A DNA stretch of 39,222 bases from an uncultured Ruminococcus sp. (GCA_902791785.1 CADAXH010000001.1:1-39222); one strand, 5' to 3'. Numbered from the stretch's first letter, positions 16,347-24,682 are shown. A program made the numbers and translations. Notes: generated by a model not told the origin, from the letters alone.

Positions 16347-16847
16347 TTAGTTCTGGTCAATATAATAGACACGCATAGTTATATTTTTGTCCATAATTAC
16401 TACTACTGCAGGAATCTTTGCCTGTTTACCAGGAATTGTAGGAGAAACGATTGATACTTTTGTTCCCTCTACATATCTCATTCTGTACATAGGAGCAACT
16501 TGGTGGCCGTCAGTGTTGTCTAAATACTGAATTGTAAGCCAATAATACTCTGGTTCTTTTTCTTCGGTTGTTGTTTCTTCTGATGTAACTTCCTCAGTTG
16601 TTGTTTCTTCGGTCGTTGTTTCTTCAGTTGTTGTTTCTTCAGTTGTTGTCTTTTCTGTTGTAGTTACTTTTTCAGTAGTTGTTGTTACTTCAGTTGTTAC
16701 TACAGTTGTAACATCCTCTTTTGTAGTTGTTTCAACAGTTGTTGTTTCAGTTGTAACATCCTGTTTGTTTCCGTTGCAGGAAACGACAACCAATACAACA
16801 AGACATACTGCCATAACCAAAGCGAATACCTTAACAATTGACTTCAT
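16347..16847 (-). CDS. Small lipoprotein with Thr/Glu repeat linker and MucBP-like domain
   Basis: 166-residue predicted lipoprotein. A hydrophobic signal peptide ends in VVS with Cys24 as the lipidation site. Residues about 30-100 are almost only Thr, Glu and Val, with several consecutive TTTEE units encoded by a 15-bp tandem repeat. The last 65 residues (LTIQYLDNTDGHQVAP...MRVYYIDQN) have the strand pattern of a MucBP-like or other beta-grasp extracellular domain. I start at the ATG at 16847 behind AAGGAG. The linker resembles that of the lipoprotein at 7954-8892 although the folded domains differ. Binding partner unknown. Confidence 0.82.
   Translation of the reverse strand: MKSIVKVFALVMAVCLVVLVVVSCNGNKQDVTTETTTVETTTKEDVTTVVTTEVTTTTEKVTTTEKTTTEETTTEETTTEETTTEEVTSEETTTEEKEPEYYWLTIQYLDNTDGHQVAPMYRMRYVEGTKVSIVSPTIPGKQAKIPAVVVIMDKNITMRVYYIDQN
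16568..16657. repeat. 15-bp coding minisatellite (TTTEE linker)
   Basis: Six consecutive 15-bp units of the form TTGTTGTTTCTTCNG (plus-strand reading), with two diverged units, encode the EETTT repeats of the lipoprotein on the minus strand. The unit length is a multiple of three, so gain or loss of copies would change linker length without a frameshift. Confidence 0.85.
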
Positions 16848-16936
16848 TATTAATATCTCCTTAACGTTAATGATTTTGCTTTTGAAACCCAATCTATCTT
16901 CAACCAATCACGAATATGGTGTGAATTTCTTGCGGT

Positions 16937-16952
16937 CACATATCGATACGTG
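16937..16952. repeat. Imperfect palindrome at lipoprotein start site
   Basis: A 16-base near-palindrome (CAC-A-TATCGATA-C-GTG) lies at and just downstream of the expected transcription start of the lipoprotein gene. It could be an operator or a 5'-end hairpin. No regulator is assigned. Confidence 0.35.
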
Positions 16953-16955
16953 TAT

Positions 16956-16984
16956 ATTATAATCATAAAGTTTTATAAAAGCAA
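16956..16984 (-). promoter_or_regulatory. Promoter of small lipoprotein gene
   Basis: Minus-strand -35 TTGCTT (16979-16984) and consensus -10 TATAAT (16956-16961) with a 17-bp spacer. It is divergent from the tyrS promoter, about 40 bp away, and leaves a leader of about 100 bases. Confidence 0.75.
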
Positions 16985-17023
16985 CAAGAATTTTTATTTT
17001 TTTGCAACTTAATTGCATAATTG

Positions 17024-17053
17024 TTGACTTTTTTGTTTACATAATGATATAAT
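17024..17053 (+). promoter_or_regulatory. tyrS promoter
   Basis: -35 TTGACT (17024-17029), 18-bp spacer ending in TGA, and consensus -10 TATAAT (17048-17053). It drives the T-box leader. Confidence 0.82.
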
Positions 17054-17061
17054 TCTCGCGT

Positions 17062-17312
17062 CAGCGATGATGAAGAGAGTAAATGCATCTGATGTTTCAG
17101 AGAGTTGCCGGTCGGTGAAAGGCAATAACAGCTGTGCATTGAAGTACACTTCTGAGCTGTGCATTGAAACAACAGTAGGTGCACCGGGGTTGCCCGTTAC
17201 AGCATATGAGTCTTAGACTCAGTGAGGCATTTGCCGCGAGACAAATGCAAAATGAGGTGGTAACACGAGAATTCGTCCTCTGCTCTTTGCAGGGGACATT
17301 TATTATTTTTTT
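17062..17312 (+). promoter_or_regulatory. Tyrosyl T-box leader (tRNA-Tyr sensing)
   Basis: Classical T-box riboswitch. Stem I contains the AGAGAG and GGTGA elements (about 17098-17118) and a specifier codon TAC (Tyr) at 17145-17147. The CCCGTTA-type stem II/III region follows. The T-box sequence AGGTGGTAACACGA (17255-17268) contains the TGGT bulge (17258-17261) whose last base can pair with the A discriminator of tRNA-Tyr. A terminator hairpin (17275-17283 with 17289-17297) and T-run end it. Uncharged tRNA-Tyr pairs at both sites, stabilises the antiterminator and allows tyrS expression. Together with the two divergent promoters this accounts for the 480-base stretch without genes. Confidence 0.96.
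17275..17312 (+). terminator. T-box conditional terminator
   Basis: A 9-bp stem with one wobble (17275-17283 with 17289-17297), a TCTTT loop and a T-rich tail ending in seven T (17306-17312). Its left arm is shared with the antiterminator that includes the T-box sequence. Confidence 0.93.
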
Positions 17313-17327
17313 GAAAGGATTCAGACA

Positions 17328-18557
17328 ATGGACATTTTACAGGAATTCAGAGACAGAGATCTTATAGCGCAGACAACAGATATTGATGCAATTGAAAAAG
17401 CATTTGCAGAAGGTCCTGTCACATTTTATATCGGATTTGACCCGACTGCCGACAGTCTTCATGTCGGTCACTTCCTTCAGATGAAAATCATGTCGCACAT
17501 GCAGAAAGCAGGAAACAAACCGATTGCCCTGTTCGGCGGCGGTACCGGAATGATCGGAGATCCTTCTGGAAAATCTGACATGAGAAAAATGCTGACAAAA
17601 GAAACGATTCAGCACAATGTTGACTGCTTTAAGGTACAGATGGCAAAATTCATTGACACAAGCGATGGAAAAGCAATTTTCGTCAACAATGCAGACTGGC
17701 TTCTCGACCTCAATTACATCGAGTTTTTGAGAGAGGTTGGAATTCACTTCTCCGTCAACAGAATGCTCACTGCTGAATGCTACAAGTCCAGAATGGAAAA
17801 AGGACTCACTTTCCTTGAATTCAACTACATGCTCATGCAGAGTTACGATTTCTACAAGCTCAACGAAATGTACAACTGCAGACTTGAATTCGGCGGAGAC
17901 GACCAGTGGTCCAACATAATCGGAGGCGTTGAACTTCTCAGAAGAAAGAAACAGGTTGACGCATTCGGTATGACATTCAAACTCCTTACAAACAGCGAAG
18001 GCAAGAAGATGGGCAAAACAGAAAAGGGCGCTGTTTGGCTCGATGCCGAGAAGACAACTCCTTATGAGTTCTTCCAGTACTGGAGAAATGTCGGTGACGC
18101 TGATGTAATCAAGTGCATGAAGATGCTTACGTTCATTCCCGTTCCGGAAATCAACGAGTACAAGAAACTTGAAGGGTCATCTGCCATCAATGAGGCAAAA
18201 GAAAAACTCGCTTACGAGCTCACACTGCTCATCCACGGAAAAGAAGAGGCAGACAAAGCGCTTGCCACAGCAAAAGACGTGTTCTCTTCCGGAAAGACCA
18301 GCGAAGATATGCCTACAACAGAAATACCCGAATCAGATCTCACAAACGGACAGATTGGTATTCTTGATCTTCTCACAGCAGGCAAACTCGCAGTATCAAG
18401 AAGCGAAGCCAAGAGACTTATCATGCAGGGCGGCGTAGCTGCTGGGGATGACAAAGTTGAAGACTTTAACCTTGCGATAGATGCAGAAAAGCTTAAAGGC
18501 CAGGGACTGGTTGTAAGAAAAGGCAAGAAAGTATTCCACAGATTCATTGTCAAGTAA
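17328..18557 (+). CDS. tyrS: Tyrosine--tRNA ligase
   Basis: 409-residue class Ic aminoacyl-tRNA synthetase that charges tRNA-Tyr. The HIGH-type motif HVGH is at 45-48, the tyrosine-binding GGDDQWSNI block follows, and the KMSKS-type loop is KMGKT at 227-231. The C-terminal S4 domain (SRSEAKRLIMQGGVAAGD) binds the tRNA long variable arm. AAAGGA lies 7 bases before the ATG. Expression is controlled by the T-box leader directly upstream, and a bidirectional terminator follows. Confidence 0.98.
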   Translation: MDILQEFRDRDLIAQTTDIDAIEKAFAEGPVTFYIGFDPTADSLHVGHFLQMKIMSHMQKAGNKPIALFGGGTGMIGDPSGKSDMRKMLTKETIQHNVDCFKVQMAKFIDTSDGKAIFVNNADWLLDLNYIEFLREVGIHFSVNRMLTAECYKSRMEKGLTFLEFNYMLMQSYDFYKLNEMYNCRLEFGGDDQWSNIIGGVELLRRKKQVDAFGMTFKLLTNSEGKKMGKTEKGAVWLDAEKTTPYEFFQYWRNVGDADVIKCMKMLTFIPVPEINEYKKLEGSSAINEAKEKLAYELTLLIHGKEEADKALATAKDVFSSGKTSEDMPTTEIPESDLTNGQIGILDLLTAGKLAVSRSEAKRLIMQGGVAAGDDKVEDFNLAIDAEKLKGQGLVVRKGKKVFHRFIVK

Positions 18558-18573
18558 AAAACGAAAAAACACA

Positions 18574-18616
18574 GGTGCTGTTTTCACTGCAGTTGCAGTT
18601 AGACAGCACCCTTTTT
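18574..18616. terminator. Bidirectional terminator between tyrS and the long minus-strand gene string
   Basis: Stem GGTGCTGT/ACAGCACC (18574-18581 with 18603-18610) encloses a smaller ACTGC/GCAGT hairpin. Five T follow on the plus strand (18612-18616). On the minus strand the next bases are TGTG then six T. It therefore ends both tyrS and the 16-kb run of minus-strand genes. Confidence 0.9.
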
Positions 18617-18631
18617 CTATCAAGCCATATA

Positions 18632-19606
18632 CTATTCTTTCAAAGATTTGCGGAGAGCAGCAAATTTCGGAGATTTCTGATCAAGTTCTGCAAATGAACT
18701 CTCTGACGGAATATCTTTCATTCCGGATTCCATGAAGTTTCTCAGAACTCCCACGAGAACAAACGGACGGATGAAATTAGAATGGATGAATGCCCAGATT
18801 ATAAGTCCTATCACTGCTGCAATTATGAGCATAAGTGTTGTGGGATTGGTCAGCAGCTCATGTATTTCAATATTTTCACGTGTTGACAATTCTGCAAGTT
18901 CGCTTGCCAGTTTTGCAAAAGAATTAGGCATTGCCTGAAAAATTAGATACGAAATTCCGAAGAATGGACCTCCTACCAGTACGAGAGAAGCAAGTCCCAT
19001 GCCGAATATGCGGCCGACGTTCTTTGCAAAGGATTTTCCGTGTTTGAAGAAAAGAACTGCACCTTCAAGAGTAGCCTTTGCACTGCTTGTATCTTTTCTG
19101 AAGAACACCCAGCCGAGACAGCAGTCGCACATGTATGAAACTATTGTCTGGATAGCACTTGATATGGCTGAACCTACGGCGCCGCCTGTATCTCCGCCTA
19201 TCGCATTGCCAAGTGCAGTAATACCGCGTCCAATCTGATTGAAGATTGCCTTGATCACTTTTGTCACTGCAAATAATGCGGCAACTGTAGCAAATCTTTC
19301 TTTTACTACTTTTTTGCCCTCTTTGTAGACATTGTCCGGAAGCTTGTTTTCAGCTATTCCGTAAGTCATCATGGCAATTTGACCGGCCTTTATTGCATAA
19401 GAAATAAAGTGACCTACAAATGCCGCAATAACTATTCCTACAAACAAACCGATTACCATTCCGAGCATTCCCATGCTGTTCACTTTGTCCATTATGAGGA
19501 ATCCTGCAGTTGCAAGTCCGGCTACCACAGCCAGTGTAATGAGATCGATAAAGAGTTTGTGGATGGAAAAACACAACGTTTTCTTGTACAATTCTTTGTT
19601 GCTCAT
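18632..19606 (-). CDS. Polytopic membrane protein of unknown function
   Basis: 324-residue integral membrane protein I do not recognise. Hydrophobic segments lie at about 19-39, 45-72, 148-166, 196-224 and 256-277. Between the second and third is a Gly/Ala-rich stretch (125-150, ITALGNAIGGDTGGAVG) and a CDCC cluster at 160-163. The C-terminal 35 residues are polar and charged, probably cytoplasmic. AAAGGAG precedes the ATG. It is the last gene of the long minus-strand series, 64 bases after clpE, and ends at a bidirectional terminator. The C-rich segment next to a membrane helix could bind metal or form disulfides, but no function follows from this. Confidence 0.82.
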   Translation of the reverse strand: MSNKELYKKTLCFSIHKLFIDLITLAVVAGLATAGFLIMDKVNSMGMLGMVIGLFVGIVIAAFVGHFISYAIKAGQIAMMTYGIAENKLPDNVYKEGKKVVKERFATVAALFAVTKVIKAIFNQIGRGITALGNAIGGDTGGAVGSAISSAIQTIVSYMCDCCLGWVFFRKDTSSAKATLEGAVLFFKHGKSFAKNVGRIFGMGLASLVLVGGPFFGISYLIFQAMPNSFAKLASELAELSTRENIEIHELLTNPTTLMLIIAAVIGLIIWAFIHSNFIRPFVLVGVLRNFMESGMKDIPSESSFAELDQKSPKFAALRKSLKE

Positions 19607-19670
19607 TTGAATAATTACTCCTTTTGGATATTTCTTTATTTTTTCCCGACTGTTCTTGTCAGGTATTCAA

Positions 19671-22019
19671 CTATTTGACATCAACAATCATGTTTTCTCC
19701 GTCGGAGTCAACAATGACTTTTTTAAGTTTTTTCTTGTATCCGGCAATCAGTTTTTCCGCAGCGATGTCCTCAATGTTCTTTGTTATGTACCTGCGCATG
19801 TTTCTTGCGCCGAATTTTGGGGAATAAGACTTCTCTGCTATGCACTCAATTGCTTTATCTGTCCAGGTTATGGTCAGTCCTTTTCCGTCAAGAGCTGTTC
19901 TGAGATCACCCATCATTATTTCAGCAATCTTCTTGAAGTCTTCTTTGTCAAGGGATCTGAATGTGATGATTTCATCGACCCTGTTTATAAATTCCGGTCT
20001 GAGGAATTCGAGAAGGGCCTTCTCTGTTCTGTTTTCGGAAATCTGTTCGGTTGTTGCGCCGAATCCGGTCGAATTCATTCCTGTAGAACTGCCTGCATTT
20101 GTAGTCATGACTATAATACAGTTGTCAAACTTGACTTCAACTCCTCTGGCGTCTGTTACTCTTCCGTCATCCAGAATCTGGAGTAAAATATTCAGGACAT
20201 CGGGATGCGCCTTTTCTATTTCGTCAAACAATACGATTGAATATGGCCTTCTTCTGATTTTCTCAGTCAGCTGTCCGGCATCGTCGTAACCGACATATCC
20301 CGGAGGTGAACCGATAAGTTTTGAAACCGTGTGCTTTTCCATGTACTCGCTCATGTCGAGTCTTATCATGGACTCGGGTGAGCTGAACAAATCGTTTGCA
20401 AGAACTTTCACAAGCTCCGTCTTGCCTATTCCTGTCGGTCCGGCAAAAATGAAAGAAGCCGGTTTTCTCTTATATGAAACGCCTGCCCTGCTGCGCTTGA
20501 TTGCTCTTACAACAGCGTCAACAGCCTTGTCCTGGCCTATAATTCTGGCCTTGAGTCTGTCTGCTAGTCCGTTCAGTCTTTCAAATTCGTTTTCTGTTAT
20601 GGATCCCGCAGGAACACCTGTCCAGACTTCAATTACATGAGCCAGTGCATCCATGCTGAGTTCAATCGTCGACATTTCGACTTTGAGTTTTTCGTACTCT
20701 TCTTCGTTCTTGAGAGTCTCGGATTTCAGTTCCGCAACTTCAGCGTATCTCTTGTTTGTATCCTCTTCTTTTTCGTCCTTTTCGGGCTGTTTTTCTTCGA
20801 GTTCCTTTTCTTTTGCCTTCAGTTCCTCAAGTTTTTTCTCAACCTCCGACACCCTTGAAAGAACAGGAGAATTAAGTGCCACATATGATGCTGCCTCGTC
20901 GAGAAGATCTATGGCCTTATCGGGAAGGTATCTGTCAGTAATGTACCTTTCGGAAAGCTCAACCGCCCTGTCCACTATTTCGTCGGATATGTGAATTCTG
21001 TGATAGTCTTCGTAATATTTCTTTATTCCTTCCAGCATCTGCTTGGCCGTATCGATTGAAGGCTCTTCGACATATATTGGCTGGAAACGTCTTTCGAGAG
21101 CAGTGTCTTTCTCTATGTATTTTCTGTATTCCGAAAGAGTTGTGGTTCCGATTATCTGGATTTCTCCTCTTGAGAGGGCGGGCTTCAGAATGTTTGCGGC
21201 ATTCATGCTTCCTTCAGAGTCGCCTACGCCCACAATACTGTGAACTTCGTCGATTACCAGAATGATATTTCCGAGTGCCTTGACTTCTTCAATGAGTCCC
21301 TTGATTCTGCTTTCAAACTGTCCTCTGAACTGCGTTCCTGCAACCAGGGCTGTAAGGTCAAGCAAATGTATTTCTTTGTCTTTGAGTTTGTACGGAACAT
21401 TGCCTTCCACAATCCTTTGAGCAAGTCCTTCTGCAATTGCAGTCTTTCCTACTCCGGCTTCACCAATCAGACATGGATTGTTTTTCTGTCTTCTTGTGAG
21501 AATCTGCATTGTTCTTTCTACTTCTTTTTCTCTTCCGATAACCGGATCAAGTTTTCCTTCCTTTGCCGCCTGAGAGAGGTCGCGACAATACATGGGGACA
21601 AACTTTCTCTGGATTTGTCTCTTTTCTTTTTTCTGATCCTGATAGTTCTTTCCGTTTCTTCCGAGTCCGTTGTTCTTGTTGTTCTGGTTGTCCTGATTGC
21701 CTTTTGGAACCATATTCTGATTTCCCACCGGACCGAAGTTCATCTGACTCAATATCTTGCCAATGTCAAGAGACGGAGCGTGCGGAGAGTTTTCATCTTC
21801 GTTGCCCGTATTGTCAGAGAGCATTTCTCCCATGCTGTCTTCCATACTCTCAAGGTCATCGTCGGATATCCCGAGTTTCTGTATTATATTGTTTACCTGC
21901 GGAATTCCTATTTCCTTGGCGCACTTCAGGCAGAGACCTTCGTTTTTGGTCTCTCCGTTTTCGATTTTAGTTACAAATATTACCGCCATTCTCTTATGGC
22001 ATCTTGAACATAATTGCAT
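19671..22019 (-). CDS. clpE: ClpE-type ATP-dependent Clp protease ATPase subunit
   Basis: 782-residue Hsp100 unfoldase. Instead of the usual Clp N-domain it has a zinc finger with Cys4, Cys7, Cys30 and Cys33, as in ClpE and McsA. An acidic then Asn/Gln-rich disordered linker (about 50-135) follows. AAA-1 has Walker A GEAGVGKT (186-193), then the coiled-coil middle domain with many Lys/Glu (about 395-470), then AAA-2 with Walker A GPTGIGKT (527-534). A TGF loop at 651-653 sits where ClpP-binding loops occur, so pairing with ClpP is likely; clpP is not in the window. No CtsR-type heptad repeat is visible in the 48 bases upstream, so it seems to be transcribed with cvpA. Confidence 0.93.
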   Translation of the reverse strand: MQLCSRCHKRMAVIFVTKIENGETKNEGLCLKCAKEIGIPQVNNIIQKLGISDDDLESMEDSMGEMLSDNTGNEDENSPHAPSLDIGKILSQMNFGPVGNQNMVPKGNQDNQNNKNNGLGRNGKNYQDQKKEKRQIQRKFVPMYCRDLSQAAKEGKLDPVIGREKEVERTMQILTRRQKNNPCLIGEAGVGKTAIAEGLAQRIVEGNVPYKLKDKEIHLLDLTALVAGTQFRGQFESRIKGLIEEVKALGNIILVIDEVHSIVGVGDSEGSMNAANILKPALSRGEIQIIGTTTLSEYRKYIEKDTALERRFQPIYVEEPSIDTAKQMLEGIKKYYEDYHRIHISDEIVDRAVELSERYITDRYLPDKAIDLLDEAASYVALNSPVLSRVSEVEKKLEELKAKEKELEEKQPEKDEKEEDTNKRYAEVAELKSETLKNEEEYEKLKVEMSTIELSMDALAHVIEVWTGVPAGSITENEFERLNGLADRLKARIIGQDKAVDAVVRAIKRSRAGVSYKRKPASFIFAGPTGIGKTELVKVLANDLFSSPESMIRLDMSEYMEKHTVSKLIGSPPGYVGYDDAGQLTEKIRRRPYSIVLFDEIEKAHPDVLNILLQILDDGRVTDARGVEVKFDNCIIVMTTNAGSSTGMNSTGFGATTEQISENRTEKALLEFLRPEFINRVDEIITFRSLDKEDFKKIAEIMMGDLRTALDGKGLTITWTDKAIECIAEKSYSPKFGARNMRRYITKNIEDIAAEKLIAGYKKKLKKVIVDSDGENMIVDVK

Positions 22020-22067
22020 TTTTATATATCCATTTCCGGCACTAAGCCTAATTATTTTCTATTTTCA

Positions 22068-22733
22068 TCACCACGACATTATCCAGTTCATCAACAGTGA
22101 AATCGGGTTAAAGTCCAAAAAGATTTTGTAATAAACCGTATTCAGCATGTCCATACTGAAAGCTTCCGGATATGTGTTTGCCAGCCATGGCAGGATCGCA
22201 CTTGCAAAGAAGTGTGACAGAAGCCAGGTCGACAGCAGTCCTTCGAAAATACCCAGCACTAAGCCTAGTACTTTGTTGACTGAACCAAGCGGGGATTTGT
22301 TTAACAGCCTTGTTATAACAAGCTCGAGTATTTTGATGACAAGCCATACAGAAAAGAATATGACAGCGAAAGCGATAATATACGACAGCGCGTATGCCAT
22401 ATAATTGTTCAGCACCTGGTTTGCTGTAACAGAGGCATCACCCGAATTCTGAAGTGCGCTTCCGATATATTCCAGTATTGTTCTGATCTTGTCCCAGAGG
22501 GTTTCTGCGCCCGAAAAATCAGGCATCTCTATATCTGTAATCATCGACTGAATAAAAGGAAGTTTCCTTATGAGTTCAGCGAAAGCATCACACAACTTGT
22601 ACGCTAGGAAGGCAGATATTATAAACGTGGCGATTCCGGACAGCTGCTTTACAAAGCCTTTTTTCATTCCGACAAGCGCACAGATGACGACTATGATCAG
22701 AAAGATCGTCGGTATTATGAAATTGGAAATCAT
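22068..22733 (-). CDS. cvpA: CvpA family membrane protein
   Basis: 221-residue protein with four hydrophobic segments and the CvpA family opening in which a first helix is followed by a GMKKGFVKQLSG turn and a second helix. CvpA proteins are linked to colicin V production and envelope homeostasis in other bacteria, but their biochemical role is not settled. The ATG overlaps the DUF5711 stop codon (ATGA), so the two are translationally coupled. This pair recurs in Clostridia, which supports a joint envelope role. Confidence 0.88.
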   Translation of the reverse strand: MISNFIIPTIFLIIVVICALVGMKKGFVKQLSGIATFIISAFLAYKLCDAFAELIRKLPFIQSMITDIEMPDFSGAETLWDKIRTILEYIGSALQNSGDASVTANQVLNNYMAYALSYIIAFAVIFFSVWLVIKILELVITRLLNKSPLGSVNKVLGLVLGIFEGLLSTWLLSHFFASAILPWLANTYPEAFSMDMLNTVYYKIFLDFNPISLLMNWIMSW

Positions 22734-23884
22734 TTATTTGCCTCCTTTTCAAATTTTAACAGATCTGTTTTGTCATCGAAACAAACCATAAGATCTCCCG
22801 AGGAGAGTACAAACATATCCTTTACACCATGTACGTCTTCAGACAAAACGGTGCCGTCTTCAAATGAACAGTAAATCTTACCGGAACACATTACAAATAT
22901 TTTATTGTCGGCCGGGATGCACTTCAATGCTTTTCCCTCACAATTCACAGTATGTTTACTTTTTCCGTCTTTTGTTAACAATTGGATTGTTGTCACTCCA
23001 TTGCTGAATGAGCAGACAAGTATTGCGTCGTCCCCTTCAGTAATTCTCAGGATATCTCCTGAAATCTGTATTTTTGCATTTTCTTTGTTAGATGAATCAA
23101 AAAACCTTATGTATTTGTCCGTGACACAATAAAACGTGTCAGACAGACATCCTACTGCAACGGATATTTCTCCGTTGTATTTTTCTTCCATTAACTGTTT
23201 GCCGCTTCCAATGTCATATATGCAGATCCGGGACGTTCTGAATGCCCCGTCCTGCTCCTGGTAAATCACGGCAAACTTCTTTTCTTTTCTATCAAGTGAA
23301 CAATCATAGATTGATCCCTGAGTCTTTTGTGTCTTAAAAACCGATTTGAAATTTTTGTCGAACACTTCCGAATACATCTCGGAATTCAACGAGTAAACAG
23401 CGGCATATCCTCCGAGTTTTCCTGTCACAATTCTCGCAAGGGACTTGTCTGCAGATGCCGAATATATCTCCGAGTAGTAATTATACAAATGAATATCACC
23501 CGAATTTGTATTGTAGGCACAGAGATATTTGCCTCCGTCGCAAATCTCGTTGCATCCCGTGTCAAATGTTGCAAGCTTTATTCCGTCAAGATTGTAGAAA
23601 TTCAGTATACCCTTCGTGAAGACAACAAGCTGATTGTTGTACATGCTGATTTTTGTATCAGGGGATGAAGAGTACCTCACTCCGCTGTAATCGGCTTCAG
23701 TGAGTTTTGGATTGATTTTCAGGTAGTTTATGAAAGAATCAAAACTGCTTATGGAAATATTCGCTCTTCCTGCGATTGATGCTATTACGGTAAATAAAAT
23801 GAGGACTATGAGGGCGACGTATTTCAGAATGCGGAATAATTTTTCGCGCTTTGAATAATAACCGGTTTTCTGTTCGATATCCAA
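22730..23884 (-). CDS. DUF5711-like membrane-anchored beta-propeller protein
   Basis: 384 residues. A cytoplasmic N-terminus is followed by one membrane helix at about 20-39 and then a long extracellular part made of repeated four-stranded motifs (VFTKGILNFYNLDG, ICIYDIGSGKQ, YIRFFDSSNKE), the pattern of a beta-propeller as in DUF5711 proteins. The start codon is TTG at 23884, preceded by an unusual run of seven G in the Shine-Dalgarno position. The stop overlaps the cvpA start. A role as an envelope sensor or scaffold with CvpA is inference. Confidence 0.85.
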   Translation of the reverse strand: MDIEQKTGYYSKREKLFRILKYVALIVLILFTVIASIAGRANISISSFDSFINYLKINPKLTEADYSGVRYSSSPDTKISMYNNQLVVFTKGILNFYNLDGIKLATFDTGCNEICDGGKYLCAYNTNSGDIHLYNYYSEIYSASADKSLARIVTGKLGGYAAVYSLNSEMYSEVFDKNFKSVFKTQKTQGSIYDCSLDRKEKKFAVIYQEQDGAFRTSRICIYDIGSGKQLMEEKYNGEISVAVGCLSDTFYCVTDKYIRFFDSSNKENAKIQISGDILRITEGDDAILVCSFSNGVTTIQLLTKDGKSKHTVNCEGKALKCIPADNKIFVMCSGKIYCSFEDGTVLSEDVHGVKDMFVLSSGDLMVCFDDKTDLLKFEKEANK

Positions 23885-23892
23885 TTATTTCA

Positions 23893-23899
23893 CCCCCCC
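23893..23899 (-). promoter_or_regulatory. G7 tract acting as Shine-Dalgarno for the DUF5711 gene
   Basis: On the mRNA strand seven consecutive G (followed by TG) sit 8 bases before the TTG start. Homopolymer length changes here would alter ribosome-binding spacing rather than reading frame. Confidence 0.6.
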
Positions 23900-23911
23900 T
23901 TTTCTGTTGTT

Positions 23912-24682
23912 CTACAGAATATTCTCTTTGAGATAATCCCCGTCAAGAAATACTTCGTCAAGAAACAGCCCGCATCCCGGAAGTGTTCTTCCCGCAGTTT
24001 TCCTGTCGCGGCTGTCAAGAATTGAAGTTAAGTCGTCAAGACTTATTTTTCCTTCCGACATTTCAATCAGTGTCCCGCAGATAATCCGGACCATGTTGTA
24101 CAAAAAACCGTCAGCGGCTACGCGGATCCTGACCAGTTCTCCTTCCCTTGTGACTCTACACTCGGATATGTTTCTTACGGTATTCTCTATTTCGCTTCCC
24201 GAGGCCATAAAAGATTTGAAATCATGTCTTCCGACTATAATCTCAGCTCCTTTGTTCATCAGTTCAGCATTAATGTTTCTCGGGTAGAAGAAAGCTCTGT
24301 CAAAAGTGAACGGATCCGGAGTCTTTGAGTTGTTGATGACATATTCATACCTTTTGCCTATAACGGCTCTTTTGATTCTGAAACCGTCTTTTACGGCCCA
24401 GGTCTGCTTTACGCATATGTCGTCCGGCAAAAAAGTATTCATTGCCTTTGTCATGTTGTCATTTGCAATTACAGGACAGCCATCTGACTGAATACATACG
24501 TAATACTCTCTTGCATGAACTCCCGCGTCTGTTCTGCTGCATCCGGAAGAAATAATGTTGTCTCTGTTCAGCACAGAGCGTGCAGCTTTTTCAAGTTCGC
24601 CCTGAACAGTTGCATTGTTTGGCTGTATCTGGAATCCGCAGTATGAGGTTCCGAGATATGCAATTTTTATCAGGTACTTCAT
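23912..24682 (-). CDS. truA: tRNA pseudouridine(38-40) synthase TruA
   Basis: 256-residue pseudouridine synthase that modifies positions 38-40 of the tRNA anticodon arm. The catalytic Asp52 is in GCSRTDAGVHA, and the YxYVI and MVRIICGTLIE blocks are typical. I start at the ATG at 24682 (MKYLIKIAYLG), which overlaps the ecfT stop codon as ATGA. The longer frame would only add an out-of-family extension inside ecfT. The ecfA1-ecfA2-ecfT-truA order is conserved in Firmicutes, usually beside ribosomal protein genes, which are absent here. Confidence 0.96.
   Translation of the reverse strand: MKYLIKIAYLGTSYCGFQIQPNNATVQGELEKAARSVLNRDNIISSGCSRTDAGVHAREYYVCIQSDGCPVIANDNMTKAMNTFLPDDICVKQTWAVKDGFRIKRAVIGKRYEYVINNSKTPDPFTFDRAFFYPRNINAELMNKGAEIIVGRHDFKSFMASGSEIENTVRNISECRVTREGELVRIRVAADGFLYNMVRIICGTLIEMSEGKISLDDLTSILDSRDRKTAGRTLPGCGLFLDEVFLDGDYLKENIL

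Noticed and set aside
16568..16657. Regular short repeats as a possible CRISPR array
   Set aside because: Units are 15 bp, directly adjacent, without spacers, and encode protein repeats.
19607..19670. Terminator between clpE and the downstream membrane protein gene
   Set aside because: A CCTGAC/GTCGGG hairpin is present on the minus strand, but A residues and not T follow it, so it should not terminate.
21240..22007. 255-codon open frame on the plus strand opposite clpE
   Set aside because: It is the antisense shadow of the strongly conserved clpE coding sequence, has no ribosome-binding site and its product resembles nothing.
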